A stretch of 64,000 bases of DNA from CAXTPV01 sp965276715 (GTDB lineage: Bacteria > Pseudomonadota > Alphaproteobacteria > Acetobacterales > Acetobacteraceae): positions 2,914,001-2,978,000 of the forward strand of contig OZ255622.1 in the NCBI GenBank assembly GCA_965276715.1. Reading direction: 5' to 3'. Under the pieces are notes generated by a model. The model was not told the DNA's origin. It ran no database searches and was given only the letters and a program-made list of their open reading frames with translations. Positions 1-7,867 of the stretch are shown here, one piece after another (position 1 is the stretch's first letter; each line of letters starts with the position of its first letter). A program made the position numbers and the translations under genes.

Positions 1-54
1 ACGATTGCCGCGACGATCCTCATCATCGCCGCCTCCCTCGTCGTCTGGCTCTGA
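1..54 (+). CDS. sdhC: Succinate dehydrogenase cytochrome b556 subunit, C-terminal end only
   Basis: The window opens inside a reading frame that gives 17 hydrophobic residues (TIAATILIIAASLVVWL) and a TGA stop at 52-54. This looks like the last membrane helix of SdhC, a haem-binding membrane anchor of complex II. The identification rests on position: the stop overlaps the sdhD start (TGATG) and sdhA and sdhB follow. Only the last helix is visible, so the sequence alone would not identify the protein. Confidence 0.75.
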   Translation, partial: TIAATILIIAASLVVWL

Positions 55-482
55 TGTCTCACGGCACCGGCGACAAGACCGCCACCAAGGCCGCCACCAG
101 TTCGGGCGTCATGCGCTCCCAGCTCGGCCGCGCCCGCGGCCGCGGCGTCACCGGGCCCTCCGCTGTCGAGCACTGGAAGATCGAGCGGGTCACCGCCATC
201 GCTCTCGTGCCGCTCACCGTCTGGTTCGTCGTCGCCGTCATCGCCCATCTCGGCGCCACCCAGCCCCAGATCGTCCACTGGGCCGGCCGGCCGGTGAACG
301 CCGCCCTGCTGCTCGCCATGATCATCATGACCTTCCATCACACCCAGCTCGGTGTGCAGGTCATCATCGGTGACTACATACACTCCAGACCGATCGAGCT
401 CGCCGCCACGCTCGCCAACAAGGGCGTGGCGCTCATCCTGGCGCTGCTCGCCATCGTCGCCGTGCTCAAGATGACCTTCTGA
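54..482 (+). CDS. sdhD: Succinate dehydrogenase hydrophobic membrane anchor subunit
   Basis: A 142-residue protein, the second membrane anchor of complex II, which helps hold haem b and the quinone site in the inner membrane. A basic, soluble N-terminus (about 1-45) is followed by three predicted helices (about 47-66, 82-100, 118-140). A His pair in helix 2 (FHHTQLGVQ) and the following GDYIH stretch are typical of SdhD, where a His in this helix ligates haem. The ATG overlaps the sdhC stop by one base, so translation is probably coupled. sdhA begins 25 bp downstream. It fits the usual sdhCDAB order. Confidence 0.93.
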   Translation: MSHGTGDKTATKAATSSGVMRSQLGRARGRGVTGPSAVEHWKIERVTAIALVPLTVWFVVAVIAHLGATQPQIVHWAGRPVNAALLLAMIIMTFHHTQLGVQVIIGDYIHSRPIELAATLANKGVALILALLAIVAVLKMTF

Positions 483-507
483 GACCACCGACTACCGAGG
501 ACGTGTC

Positions 508-2319
508 ATGAACGCGATCAGCAAGCCGTCGAACGGCGCCTACACCGTCATCGACCACGCCTACGACGTGGTCGTGGTCGGCGCCGGCGGCTCCGGCTTG
601 CGCGCCACGCTCGGCATGGTCGCCGCCGGCCTGCGCACCGCCTGCGTGACCAAGGTGTTCCCCACCCGCTCCCACACCGTCGCCGCCCAAGGCGGCATCG
701 GCGCCAGCCTCGGCAACATGGGCGAGGACAATTGGCGCTGGCACATGTACGACACCGTCAAGGGCTCGGACTGGCTCGGCGACCAGGACGCGATCGAATA
801 CATGTGCCGAGAGGCCGTGCCCGCGATCTACGAACTCGAGCATTACGGCGTCCCCTTCAGCCGCACCGAGGACGGCCGCATCTACCAGCGCCCGTTCGGC
901 GGCCACATGAAGGACTATGGGCGCGAACCCGCCCAGCGCGCCTGCGCCGCCGCCGACCGTACCGGCCACGCCATCCTGCACACGCTCTACCAGCAGTCCC
1001 TCAAGCACAACGCCGAGTTCTTCGTCGAATATTTCGCCCTCGACCTGATCATGGACGAGGACGGCGCCTGCCGCGGCGTCATGGCCTGGTGCCTGGAAGA
1101 CGGCACCATGCACCGCTTCCGCGCCCAGCAGGTGGTGCTCGCCACCGGTGGCTACGGCCGCGCCTATCTCTCCTGCACCTCGGCCCACACCTGCACCGGC
1201 GACGGCTCCGGCATGGCGATGCGCGCCGGCCTGCCCACGCAAGACATGGAGTTCGTCCAGTTCCACCCCACCGGCATCTTTCCCGCCGGCTGCCTGCTCA
1301 CCGAAGGCTGCCGCGGCGAGGGCGCCTACCTCACCAACTCCGAAGGCGAGCGCTTCATGGAGCGCTACGCCCCCACCGCCAAGGACCTCGCCTCGCGCGA
1401 CGTGGTCTCCCGCTCCATGACCATCGAGATCAACGAAGGCCGCGGCTGTGGTCCCAACAAGGACCACATCCTGATGCATCTTGAGCATCTCGGCGCCGAT
1501 CTGCTGCACGAGCGACTGCCTGGGATCTCCGAGACCGCCCGCGTCTTCGCCGGCGTCGACGTCGTGCGCGAGCCCGTTCCCGTGCTGCCCACCGTCCACT
1601 ACAATATGGGCGGCATCCCCACGAACTGTCACGGCGAAGTCCTCCGCCCGACGCAAGCCGATCCCGACGCCATCGTCCCCGGCCTGATGGCGATCGGGGA
1701 GGCCGCCTGCGTCTCCGTCCACGGCGCCAACCGCCTCGGCACCAACTCGCTGCTCGACCTGGTCGTCTTCGGCCGCGCTGCCGCCCACCGCGCCGCCGAG
1801 ACCGTCCGCGCCGACGCCCGCCAGCCCGAACTTCCCGCCAAGGCCGGCGAGTATGCTCTCGATCGGTTCGACCGAACCCGCCACGCCAAGGGCGGCACCA
1901 AGGTGGCCGAGATGCGCGTGGGCCTGCAGCGCACCATGCAGGCCCACGCCGCCGTCTTCCGCACCACCCGCAGCCTCAACGAGGGCTGCGACAAGATCCG
2001 CAACCTCTACAGCGGCCTCGCCGACATGTCGGTCACCGATCGCAGCCTGATCTGGAACACCGATCTCGTCGAAGCCCTCGAGTTCGAGAACCTGATCGCC
2101 AACGGCGCCGTCACCATCTTCTCGGGCGCCGCCCGCGAGGAATCCCGTGGTGCCCACGCCCAGGACGACTTTCCGGATCGCGACGACGAGAACTGGATGA
2201 AGCACTCGGTCTCCACCTGCAACGACAAGGGCGAGGTCGCTCTCTCCTACCGCCCCGTCCGCATGCAGACGCTCACCAACGACGTCTCCGTCTTCCCCCC
2301 CAAGAAGCGCGTCTACTAG
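508..2319 (+). CDS. sdhA: Succinate dehydrogenase flavoprotein subunit
   Basis: A 603-residue catalytic subunit that oxidises succinate to fumarate with covalent FAD at the cytoplasmic face of the membrane. The N-terminus carries a dinucleotide-binding VVVGAGGSGLRATLG (about 23-37). The FAD-linking His lies in TRSHTVAAQGGIGAS. The substrate motif HPTGI (in FVQFHPTGIFPAG) and ASRDVVSR, with a catalytic Arg, are present, as is HGANRLGTNSLLDL near the C-terminal part of the FAD domain. Length is normal for the family. A GAGG Shine-Dalgarno-like sequence lies just upstream of the ATG. It is co-transcribed with sdhD and sdhB. Confidence 0.98.
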   Translation: MNAISKPSNGAYTVIDHAYDVVVVGAGGSGLRATLGMVAAGLRTACVTKVFPTRSHTVAAQGGIGASLGNMGEDNWRWHMYDTVKGSDWLGDQDAIEYMCREAVPAIYELEHYGVPFSRTEDGRIYQRPFGGHMKDYGREPAQRACAAADRTGHAILHTLYQQSLKHNAEFFVEYFALDLIMDEDGACRGVMAWCLEDGTMHRFRAQQVVLATGGYGRAYLSCTSAHTCTGDGSGMAMRAGLPTQDMEFVQFHPTGIFPAGCLLTEGCRGEGAYLTNSEGERFMERYAPTAKDLASRDVVSRSMTIEINEGRGCGPNKDHILMHLEHLGADLLHERLPGISETARVFAGVDVVREPVPVLPTVHYNMGGIPTNCHGEVLRPTQADPDAIVPGLMAIGEAACVSVHGANRLGTNSLLDLVVFGRAAAHRAAETVRADARQPELPAKAGEYALDRFDRTRHAKGGTKVAEMRVGLQRTMQAHAAVFRTTRSLNEGCDKIRNLYSGLADMSVTDRSLIWNTDLVEALEFENLIANGAVTIFSGAAREESRGAHAQDDFPDRDDENWMKHSVSTCNDKGEVALSYRPVRMQTLTNDVSVFPPKKRVY

Positions 2320-2340
2320 TAGTCGCCAGGGACCCGCCCG

Positions 2341-3123
2341 ATGGTCGAACTCACCCTCCCCAGGAACAGCCGCGTCGGCCCCGGCCGCACCTTCAAGGCG
2401 CCTCCGAACGCCACGCGCGTCAAGGAATTCAAGGTCTATCGCTGGAGCCCCGACGACGGTGACAACCCGCGCATCGACAGCTACCACGTCGACCTCGATC
2501 GTGTCGGCCCGATGGTCCTTGACGCCCTGATCCACATCAAGAACGAGATCGACCCCACGCTTGCCTTCCGCCGCTCCTGCCGCGAAGGCATCTGCGGCTC
2601 CTGCTCGATGAACATCGACGGCACCAACACGCTCGCCTGCCTCAAGCCCACCGACGACATCAAGGGTGCGGCGAAAATCTACCCGCTCCCGCACATGGCC
2701 GTCGTCCGCGACCTGGTTCCCGATCTTACCGCCGCTTACGCCCAGCTCCGCTCCATCGAGCCCTGGCTCAAATCCGACACCAAGCCGCCGCCCGACGGCG
2801 AACGCCGTCAGTCGGTGCAGGAGCGAAAAGAACTCGACGGCATGTGGGAGTGCATCCTGTGCTTCTGCTGCACCGCCGCCTGTCCCAGCTACTGGTGGAA
2901 CGGCGACAAATATCTCGGCCCGGCCGTCCTGCTCGCCGCCTACCGCTGGATCGCCGACAGCCGCGACGAAGCCCAAGGCGAACGTCTCGACGCGCTCGAG
3001 GACACGTTCAAGCTCTACGCCTGCCGCACCATCATGAACTGCGCCCAGACTTGCCCCAAAGGCCTCAACCCGGCCCAGGCCATCGGCAAGATCAAGCAGC
3101 TCCAGCTCGAGCGGAAGGCGTAG
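2341..3123 (+). CDS. sdhB: Succinate dehydrogenase iron-sulfur subunit
   Basis: A 260-residue electron-transfer subunit of complex II that passes electrons from SdhA flavin to quinone. Cluster ligands are visible in order: the [2Fe-2S] motif CREGICGSCSMNIDGTNTLAC (about 80-100, shown through its Cys residues), the [4Fe-4S] motif CILCFCCTAACP (about 173-184) and the [3Fe-4S] motif CRTIMNCAQTCPKG (about 230-243). Length matches the family. It follows sdhA by 21 bp. A GC-rich double hairpin follows the stop codon and may end the operon. Confidence 0.98.
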   Translation: MVELTLPRNSRVGPGRTFKAPPNATRVKEFKVYRWSPDDGDNPRIDSYHVDLDRVGPMVLDALIHIKNEIDPTLAFRRSCREGICGSCSMNIDGTNTLACLKPTDDIKGAAKIYPLPHMAVVRDLVPDLTAAYAQLRSIEPWLKSDTKPPPDGERRQSVQERKELDGMWECILCFCCTAACPSYWWNGDKYLGPAVLLAAYRWIADSRDEAQGERLDALEDTFKLYACRTIMNCAQTCPKGLNPAQAIGKIKQLQLERKA

Positions 3124-3142
3124 GAGGAAGGGCAGGGGAGGA

Positions 3143-3183
3143 CCAGGGCTCTGCCCTGGACCCGCTGGGGCCCGCGGCCCCAG
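3143..3183. repeat. Tandem GC-rich hairpin element after sdhB
   Basis: Two perfect stem-loops lie in the 76-bp gap after sdhB: CCAGGGC-TCT-GCCCTGG (3143-3159) and CTGGGGCC-CGC-GGCCCCAG (3165-3183). There is no following T-run, so it is not a classical intrinsic terminator, though the stems could attenuate read-through. A similarly built pair lies at 43245-43284 and another double hairpin at 25997-26039, suggesting an extragenic palindrome family. Confidence 0.7.
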
Positions 3184-3199
3184 ACCCGCACAACTCACG

Positions 3200-3862
3200 A
3201 TGTTTGACGAACCACTCGATCAGTACGGTGCGCGCGCCCGCGCTTGGCGCGACAGCCTGCTCGTTGACCACGGCATCTTCCGCACCGTCTGGGACAACTG
3301 GGCCGAAGTCGTCCCCGGCAAGCTCTACCGCTCCAACCACCCGACGCCGGGCCGTCTCAAACGCGCCGTCGAGAAACACAACATCAAAAGCCTCATCAAC
3401 CTCCGTGGCCATCGCCAGTGTGGTTCGGATGCGCTGTCGCGTGAAGCAGCCGAACGCCTCGGCCTGATCCACATCGACATGGCCTTCGAAAGCCGCGGCG
3501 CCCCACACGCCGACCGCATCCTCCGCTTCCACCAAATCTACCGCGAATTGGTTACTCCCGCCCTAATGCACTGCAAATCCGGCGCCGACCGCGCCGGCCT
3601 CGCCGCCGGCCTCGCCATCCTCTTCGAAGGCGGCACCGCCGCCCAAGCGCTCAAGCAGCTCGGCCTACGCTACGGCCACTTCAACCGGTCCCGAACCGGC
3701 ATCCTCGACGCCTTCTTCCTCTACTACCAATCCCAAGCCGAAGGTCGCATGCCCTTCCTGGACTGGATGGCAAACATTTACGACGAAGCCACGCTAAAGC
3801 GTGACTTCGTCGCCGCCGGCCTCTCCACATTCATCGTCGATCAGGTATTGCAACGCGAATAG
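3200..3862 (+). CDS. Protein tyrosine phosphatase-like protein (HCX5R family)
   Basis: A 220-residue cytoplasmic protein with the phosphatase signature HCKSGADRAG at about residues 130-139, which fits the Cys-X5-Arg catalytic loop of tyrosine and dual-specificity phosphatases. An upstream Asp-containing segment (HIDMAFESRGAP) could supply the general acid. The N-terminal YRSNHPTPGRLKRAVEKHNI and SLINLRG are typical of bacterial DSP-like enzymes acting on phosphoproteins or phospholipids. The substrate cannot be told from sequence. It stands alone after the sdh operon, separated by the double hairpin. Confidence 0.85.
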   Translation: MFDEPLDQYGARARAWRDSLLVDHGIFRTVWDNWAEVVPGKLYRSNHPTPGRLKRAVEKHNIKSLINLRGHRQCGSDALSREAAERLGLIHIDMAFESRGAPHADRILRFHQIYRELVTPALMHCKSGADRAGLAAGLAILFEGGTAAQALKQLGLRYGHFNRSRTGILDAFFLYYQSQAEGRMPFLDWMANIYDEATLKRDFVAAGLSTFIVDQVLQRE

Positions 3863-3927
3863 GCGGCACACAACACGAGACAGGGAGCTCTGCGGCGAAC
3901 GAGGCTTTCGCATCACCTGATCTCGGG

Positions 3928-4290
3928 GTGGAACTCCCAACCAAACTGAAGTGCGCCATCGCTCATTGCATGGCGCTTTATTCCAAGATCGAGTCCTGCA
4001 TCGTCGCGCTGGTTTGGGCGCTTGAACGACCCTCCAAAGAACGAAAACTCGAGATTGCGAGAGCATGGGGTGATAAGGATTTCGAGATTGTAAAGAAGGG
4101 TTTGGGCTCCTGCCAGACGCCCCAAGACCAATCATCTTTGGCCAGCGGTGGCTGACATCCGGAAGGACCGAAACCTAATCGGTCATGGTGTTTGGTTCGT
4201 CGCGGATGGATTTTCTGCGTGTTCTGTCACTCTCGGATGGCGGGCGCTTCCTTCCAAACGCCCATTCAGCGCGTGCACAGCAACCCGGTC
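3928..4290 (+). pseudogene. Broken gene for a small uncharacterised protein
   Basis: One frame gives MELPTKLKCAIAHCMALYSK and continues to ARAWGDKDFEIVKK (3928 to about 4100), then reads into a premature stop at 4155. A second frame resumes with VADIRKDRNLIGHGVWFVAD (from 4148). Together these read like the N- and C-terminal halves of one small protein of about 120 residues, with a frameshift between about 4100 and 4148. The RNLIGHGVW stretch is the kind of conserved core seen in small uncharacterised proteins, but I cannot name the family. The 3' end runs up to the convergent vapC-like gene. A single sequencing error is an alternative explanation. Confidence 0.5.
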
Positions 4291-4684
4291 AATCCAACCC
4301 AACCCGACAGCGCATCATGCGAACGCCATACAGCGCGATCTCCCGATCGTCTGATACTAGCACTGCATCCTCGACCATCGCCTGCGCGATCAGCAGGTGA
4401 TCGAACGGGTCGCGATGATACACCGGCAACGTTGACAACCTACCGAAGTGCGCACCGGTGATCGAGATCCGCTCGAATCCGCCCCTTCCAACCGCCCGCT
4501 CGATCGCCACGATATCGGCGTCGAGCTTTCCTACCCGCTGCTTGACCACGATCTCCCAAAGCGAAACGACACTGACAAGCACCGCGTTCTCAGGATCCGC
4601 GATGACCGCCCGGGCGCCCGCGCCGAGCCTCTCATCATCAGACAACCACCAGAGAAGCGCATGCGTATCGAGCAGCGCCCTCAC
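4289..4684 (-). CDS. vapC: PIN-domain toxin (VapC family)
   Basis: A 131-residue PIN-domain ribonuclease, expected to be a type II toxin that cleaves RNA. The N-terminus LLDTHALLWWLSDD carries the first conserved Asp. SVVSLWEIVVKQRVGKL holds the conserved Glu. The C-terminal HRDPFDHLLIAQAM and LVSDDREI hold the remaining acidic residues, so the metal site looks complete. It begins 4 bp inside the end of the upstream antitoxin gene (ATGA overlap), the standard antitoxin-first arrangement. Confidence 0.93.
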   Translation of the reverse strand: MRALLDTHALLWWLSDDERLGAGARAVIADPENAVLVSVVSLWEIVVKQRVGKLDADIVAIERAVGRGGFERISITGAHFGRLSTLPVYHRDPFDHLLIAQAMVEDAVLVSDDREIALYGVRMMRCRVGLD

Positions 4685-4950
4685 CCCTCCATCGCCGCCA
4701 ATACGTCCGCGGGCATCTCGTCGAAATCATCCGCCATGCGGATCTGCCCCGCCAGTGCGCCCGGCCTCCGTGGCGGTCGCACGCGCGCCGATGGCGCCCG
4801 GATTTCAACAATCACCTTGTCGTGCGAGGTCACCAGAACCGACACACCCTCATGCGCCTGGCGAAGATAATGGGTGAGGTTCCCGCGGAACTCGCGGACG
4901 CCCACGCGAACCTCCGGGCTCGTCCCACCTTGATCCTCAGTGTCAATCAT
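4681..4950 (-). CDS. vapB: Type II antitoxin, Phd/YefM-like (partner of PIN toxin)
   Basis: An 89-residue protein. I chose the ATG at 4950 because GGAG lies 5 bases upstream; a GTG at 4968 would add six residues. The sequence VGVREFRGNLTHYLRQAHEGVSVLVTSHDKVIVEI is typical of the Phd/YefM DNA-binding fold, and the C-terminal tail (MADDFDEMPADVLAAMEG) would be the toxin-neutralising segment. It overlaps the toxin gene by 4 bp. The pair probably represses its own promoter. GTGATCAC (4961-4968) and TGTACA (4975-4980) lie directly upstream. Confidence 0.88.
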   Translation of the reverse strand: MIDTEDQGGTSPEVRVGVREFRGNLTHYLRQAHEGVSVLVTSHDKVIVEIRAPSARVRPPRRPGALAGQIRMADDFDEMPADVLAAMEG

Positions 4951-4960
4951 GCATACTCCA

Positions 4961-4980
4961 GTGATCACACTATGTGTACA
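4961..4980. promoter_or_regulatory. Candidate operator upstream of the vapBC-type pair
   Basis: Two short perfect palindromes, GTGATCAC (4961-4968) and TGTACA (4975-4980), lie within 30 bp upstream of the chosen antitoxin start. Antitoxins of this type usually bind palindromes at their own promoter. Assigning them as operators is inference from position; no -10/-35 pair is clearly visible. Confidence 0.35.
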
Positions 4981-5278
4981 CCGGAACTTGAATCGTCAAG
5001 CCATTTTGGATGTCCTCTGCCCCTTTAATCTGACGCGGAAGCCCCAGTCGGCCGGATCGGTCGGCACTCAAGCCGCCGTGTCCAGCACGCTGAACATCCC
5101 GGTGATCAGCGGCAGCATCACCGTCGATCAACCCCCCGAGATACGCGGTCGCCAATGAGCTTGCCGTGCTCGCCAGCGACAAACCAGCCTGGTCGACCGA
5201 GCTCCTGACCATCGAGATCGCGATCCTGATCGACCTGAGCTTGCAACCAGATCACCAACGGAGCGTGATCACGTCATT
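4981..5278. other. Intergenic stretch without a recognisable gene
   Basis: All six frames were read here. The open stretches give no family I recognise and show frame-to-frame switching, as expected of decayed coding sequence between two minus-strand accessory loci. The base composition is less GC-rich than in neighbouring core genes. No RNA gene or terminator is evident. Confidence 0.5.
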
Positions 5279-5737
5279 TCACAAAGTTGGCGGGCTAGCC
5301 GGACCGAACCCACTTCTGCTCAAGACGAAGCGATGCGGACCAACCGAGCCCTTCTCCCCCAACTGACCATGAACAATCAGCAGACGGCTATCGACGCGAT
5401 ACTCGAGCGGCTCGGTGATTTTCCTCGGCCAATTACTCACTGTTCCCGGAAGCCGGACGATCGACCCCGTCTCGGCATCGATCGTTGCTACCATGATACA
5501 TCCCGCGCCGCATCCAATCTCGGCAACGACATAATGCCCGGCAAAGTTGACATCGCCGTCCGCCGCATCCAGCAGCTCAGCCTGATACTGCCGGCTCCAG
5601 CTCGTTCGGAACCGCGATGCGGCGCGCTTCACCACATGCGTCACCGGCGCAGGATACCGCGCGAATGCGGCCGCGTCGCTCTGCGCTTCGGCCAAAACCG
5701 GCGTCGTCAGTATCAACGCCAATGCCACGATACGCAT
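5279..5737 (-). CDS. Small secreted protein, coupled partner of a lysozyme-like gene
   Basis: A 152-residue protein with a clear signal peptide (MRIVALALILTTPVLAEAQ, cleavage after about 19). The mature part contains VNFAGHYVVAEIGCGAGCIM followed by VATIDAETGSIV, with two Cys close together that could form a disulfide in the periplasm. This NFAGHY...GCG..C pattern occurs in uncharacterised secreted proteobacterial proteins. The ATG overlaps the intended stop of the upstream transglycosylase-like gene (TGATG), so the two were translated together. That layout resembles a lytic effector followed by a periplasmic immunity protein, but the role is inferred. The longer open frame upstream (to 6169) is the shadow of the neighbouring gene. 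Confidence 0.72.
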   Translation of the reverse strand: MRIVALALILTTPVLAEAQSDAAAFARYPAPVTHVVKRAASRFRTSWSRQYQAELLDAADGDVNFAGHYVVAEIGCGAGCIMVATIDAETGSIVRLPGTVSNWPRKITEPLEYRVDSRLLIVHGQLGEKGSVGPHRFVLSRSGFGPASPPTL

Positions 5738-6128
5738 CAAAACCAACGGTGCTTGTTCCAGAACGCACGCGCTTTTGCGACTGTTGGTAACGGTCTTTGA
5801 CGTATCGTATTCCGCCCTGACACTCCTCCACAGCGTTGCCGATCGACCGGACGCCGTTTGGGTAATATTCGTCCCACTGAGCCTCCAGAAGCTGATAAGG
5901 TCCTCGTGCACTGGATCCCGATTGGTTCTCTGCGCCGACGACTCCCATCGACTCCTGCGCCATGATCCAGAGCAGGTCATCGTAGTCCGTCGGCGCGACG
6001 CCTTCCTTGGCCATCGCTTGTCGCAACGCCGCAGCCGAAGCAGGCGGAACCAGTGCCGGGTCCTTCGCCTTCCAAGGATGCCTCTTCGCCGTATGGGCGC
6101 GTTGAGCAACGATAGTCGGATCAGCCAT
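5737..6128 (-). pseudogene. Lysozyme-like/SLT transglycosylase-domain protein, frameshifted near its end
   Basis: From the ATG at 6128 the frame encodes a lysozyme-like fold: MADPTIVAQRAHTAKRHPWK, then DDLLWIMAQESMGVVGAENQ with the presumed catalytic Glu, then SSARGPYQLLEAQWDEYYPN and NAVEECQGGIRYVKDRYQQ. The expected family ending (AFWNKHRWF then stop) is present, but in another frame. A single-base deletion around 5779 would explain this, and restoring it gives a 130-residue protein ending in a TGA that overlaps the next ATG. As it stands, the frame runs on out of register to 5577. This is either a true inactivation or a sequencing error. The domain cleaves peptidoglycan glycan strands. Confidence 0.72.
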
Positions 6129-6390
6129 TCTTGATGCGCCACGCCTTCCCGGCCACAAGAACAAGACATGACTCAAAAGTCCATGCGACAAGTAGCTTGA
6201 ACCGCCGGGCTTAGCGCGTGCGCGGTCCCTCGATGAATTGCCCGGCGCGGGTTGGCAGCCCGAGCGCGCCTGCTCGTGAGCCAGCAGCTCGTTCGCCGAG
6301 GCCCTCAGGCTTTCCCGGCCATCGCCATCAAGCTGTCGAACACCAGCCACACGAGGATGTGCCACCAGAACTGGCTCCGAGGGGTATGAA
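6129..6390. other. Intergenic stretch between the lysozyme-like gene and the IS481 element
   Basis: No complete gene is visible. One minus-strand frame ends with a hydrophobic peptide (FWWHILVWLVFDSLMAMAGK, about 6316-6380) and a stop, immediately beside the left end of the insertion sequence. It could be the tail of a membrane protein cut off by the insertion, but it is too short to identify. Confidence 0.35.
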
Positions 6391-7697
6391 CCGGGCACAT
6401 AGTTGACAGATTAGACTGGTCACATGGTTGACGGTTTCAGTCGCTGGTGGGGAGGACCTGCCAGTGCCTTGGAAAGTCACGTGTGTGATGGACGAGCGTG
6501 TTCGGTTTGTCGTTGAGGCGGATCGCCAAGAGCTGTCGATGACGGGTCTTTGCGCCTTGTATGGGATCAGCCGGGAGACCGGTTACACGTGGCTGGCGCG
6601 GTATCGGCGTGGTGGCTTCAGCGCGTTGTCGGACCTGTCGCGTGCCCGCAACACGCAGTCGGAGGCGACGCCTGATTGGATGTCGACGATGATCCGCACG
6701 CTGCGCGAGGAGCACCCTCACTGGGGTCCCAAGAAGCTGCGGGCGGTGCTGGCGCGCACGTGGCCGGCCCTGAGCTGGCCGGCGGCCTCGACGATCGGCG
6801 ATCTGCTTGGGCGTCACGGGCTGATCAAGGCCCGGCAGGTCTGGTCGGCGGGTTTGCCGCAAATCCGGTCGCCGACGTCGGCAACGGCGCCGAACGACCT
6901 GTGGTGCATCGACTTCAAAGGCTGGTTTCGCACCGGCGACGGCCACCGGTGCGATCCGCTGACGGTCAGTGATGCGTGCAGTCGCTATCTCCTGCTGTGC
7001 AAGATCGTGTCGCCAACCACGGAGGGCGTCTGGCCCGCATGCCAGCGTCTGTTTCTCGAGCACGGGCAACCGCGTGCCTTGCGGATGGACAACGGAACGC
7101 CGTTCGGCAGCCAGGGTGCGGCTGGTCTGACGAAGCTGTCGGTGCTTTGGGTCAAGCTCGGGATTGCGCTGGAACTCATCACGCCTGGCTGTCCCGGCGA
7201 GAACGGGCGCCACGAGCGGATGCATCGGACGCTCAAGCAGGAGACGTCGCGACCGCCCTCGGGATCGCTTGCGGCGCAGCAAGCCCGTTTTGACGCGTTC
7301 CAGCGCGAGTTCAACGACGTGCGTCCGCACGAGGCACTGGGTCAGCGGACGCCGGCGTCGGCGCACCGTCCAAACGAACGTCGCTACACCGGTCGGCTGG
7401 ATGATCCCTGGTATGATGCCGAGCACACGGTTCATCGGGTCTTGAGCAAAGGTGAGATCCGGTATCGGGACGAGCCGATGTATATCAGCGAGGCGTTGAC
7501 GGGGGAGCTGATCGGGATTGCACCGATGGCATCCGGCGACAGCGTTGCGCGTTTCGCCGATATCGATCTCGGCGTGATCACGCGTGGATCGAATGATTTT
7601 CGCCGGTTCAGCGCGCCCCGGCCGGCGCGCGCTGAACCGGCACAACCGGAACTGTCAGGTATGTGACCGGTCTGAAGTGTCAGGTATGTGACCGGTC
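6391..7697 (+). mobile_element. IS481-family insertion sequence
   Basis: About 1.3 kb with one transposase gene bounded by imperfect inverted repeats. The left end (6393-6432) and the reverse complement of the right end (about 7650-7697) both contain two copies of the motif GGTCACAT-NNN-TGACA with about 10 bp between copies; the outermost left copy reads GGGCACATAGTTGACA. These ends match the TGT/TGAC-containing ends typical of IS481. No convincing target duplication could be read, so the outer limits are good to a few bases only. Confidence 0.8.
6464..7666 (+). CDS. IS481-family transposase
   Basis: A 400-residue DDE transposase. I chose the GTG at 6464 because GGAGG lies 8 bases upstream and the product then begins (M)PWKVTCVMDERVRF, as family members do. 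The N-terminal half carries helix-turn-helix motifs (MTGLCALYGISRETGYTWL and the following HPHWGPKKLR). The catalytic core shows the three acidic residues: Asp in LWCIDFKGWF, Asp in ALRMDNGTPF and Glu in GENGRHERMHRTLKQE. It looks full length, so the element may still be active. Confidence 0.93.
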   Translation: MPWKVTCVMDERVRFVVEADRQELSMTGLCALYGISRETGYTWLARYRRGGFSALSDLSRARNTQSEATPDWMSTMIRTLREEHPHWGPKKLRAVLARTWPALSWPAASTIGDLLGRHGLIKARQVWSAGLPQIRSPTSATAPNDLWCIDFKGWFRTGDGHRCDPLTVSDACSRYLLLCKIVSPTTEGVWPACQRLFLEHGQPRALRMDNGTPFGSQGAAGLTKLSVLWVKLGIALELITPGCPGENGRHERMHRTLKQETSRPPSGSLAAQQARFDAFQREFNDVRPHEALGQRTPASAHRPNERRYTGRLDDPWYDAEHTVHRVLSKGEIRYRDEPMYISEALTGELIGIAPMASGDSVARFADIDLGVITRGSNDFRRFSAPRPARAEPAQPELSGM

Positions 7698-7867
7698 AAA
7701 CAAGGTCTGGCCAACCACGCGTGATGCGATCCGATCTCACGAGACGGAAAATACATTGATTTCGTAACAAATCCTTGGCATCGTATCGTTTCTGATCCGT
7801 CGCAACCGGTTCGTGGTCGATCACGAGTTGCGCCACCTGCCGATCTCGCGTCCCAGGGAGATGACAC

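Noticed and set aside
466..3198. 910-residue open frame on the minus strand
   Set aside because: It is antisense to sdhA and sdhB; its low-complexity composition is the product of GC-rich third positions in those genes.
5040..5250. Possible phage or membrane protein remnant
   Set aside because: Short hydrophobic stretches appear in more than one frame with no family pattern, so no gene is claimed.
5279..6169. 296-residue frame with a long basic N-terminus
   Set aside because: The first 144 residues overlap the lysozyme-like gene in another frame and look random; a signal peptide begins at Met145 (5737).
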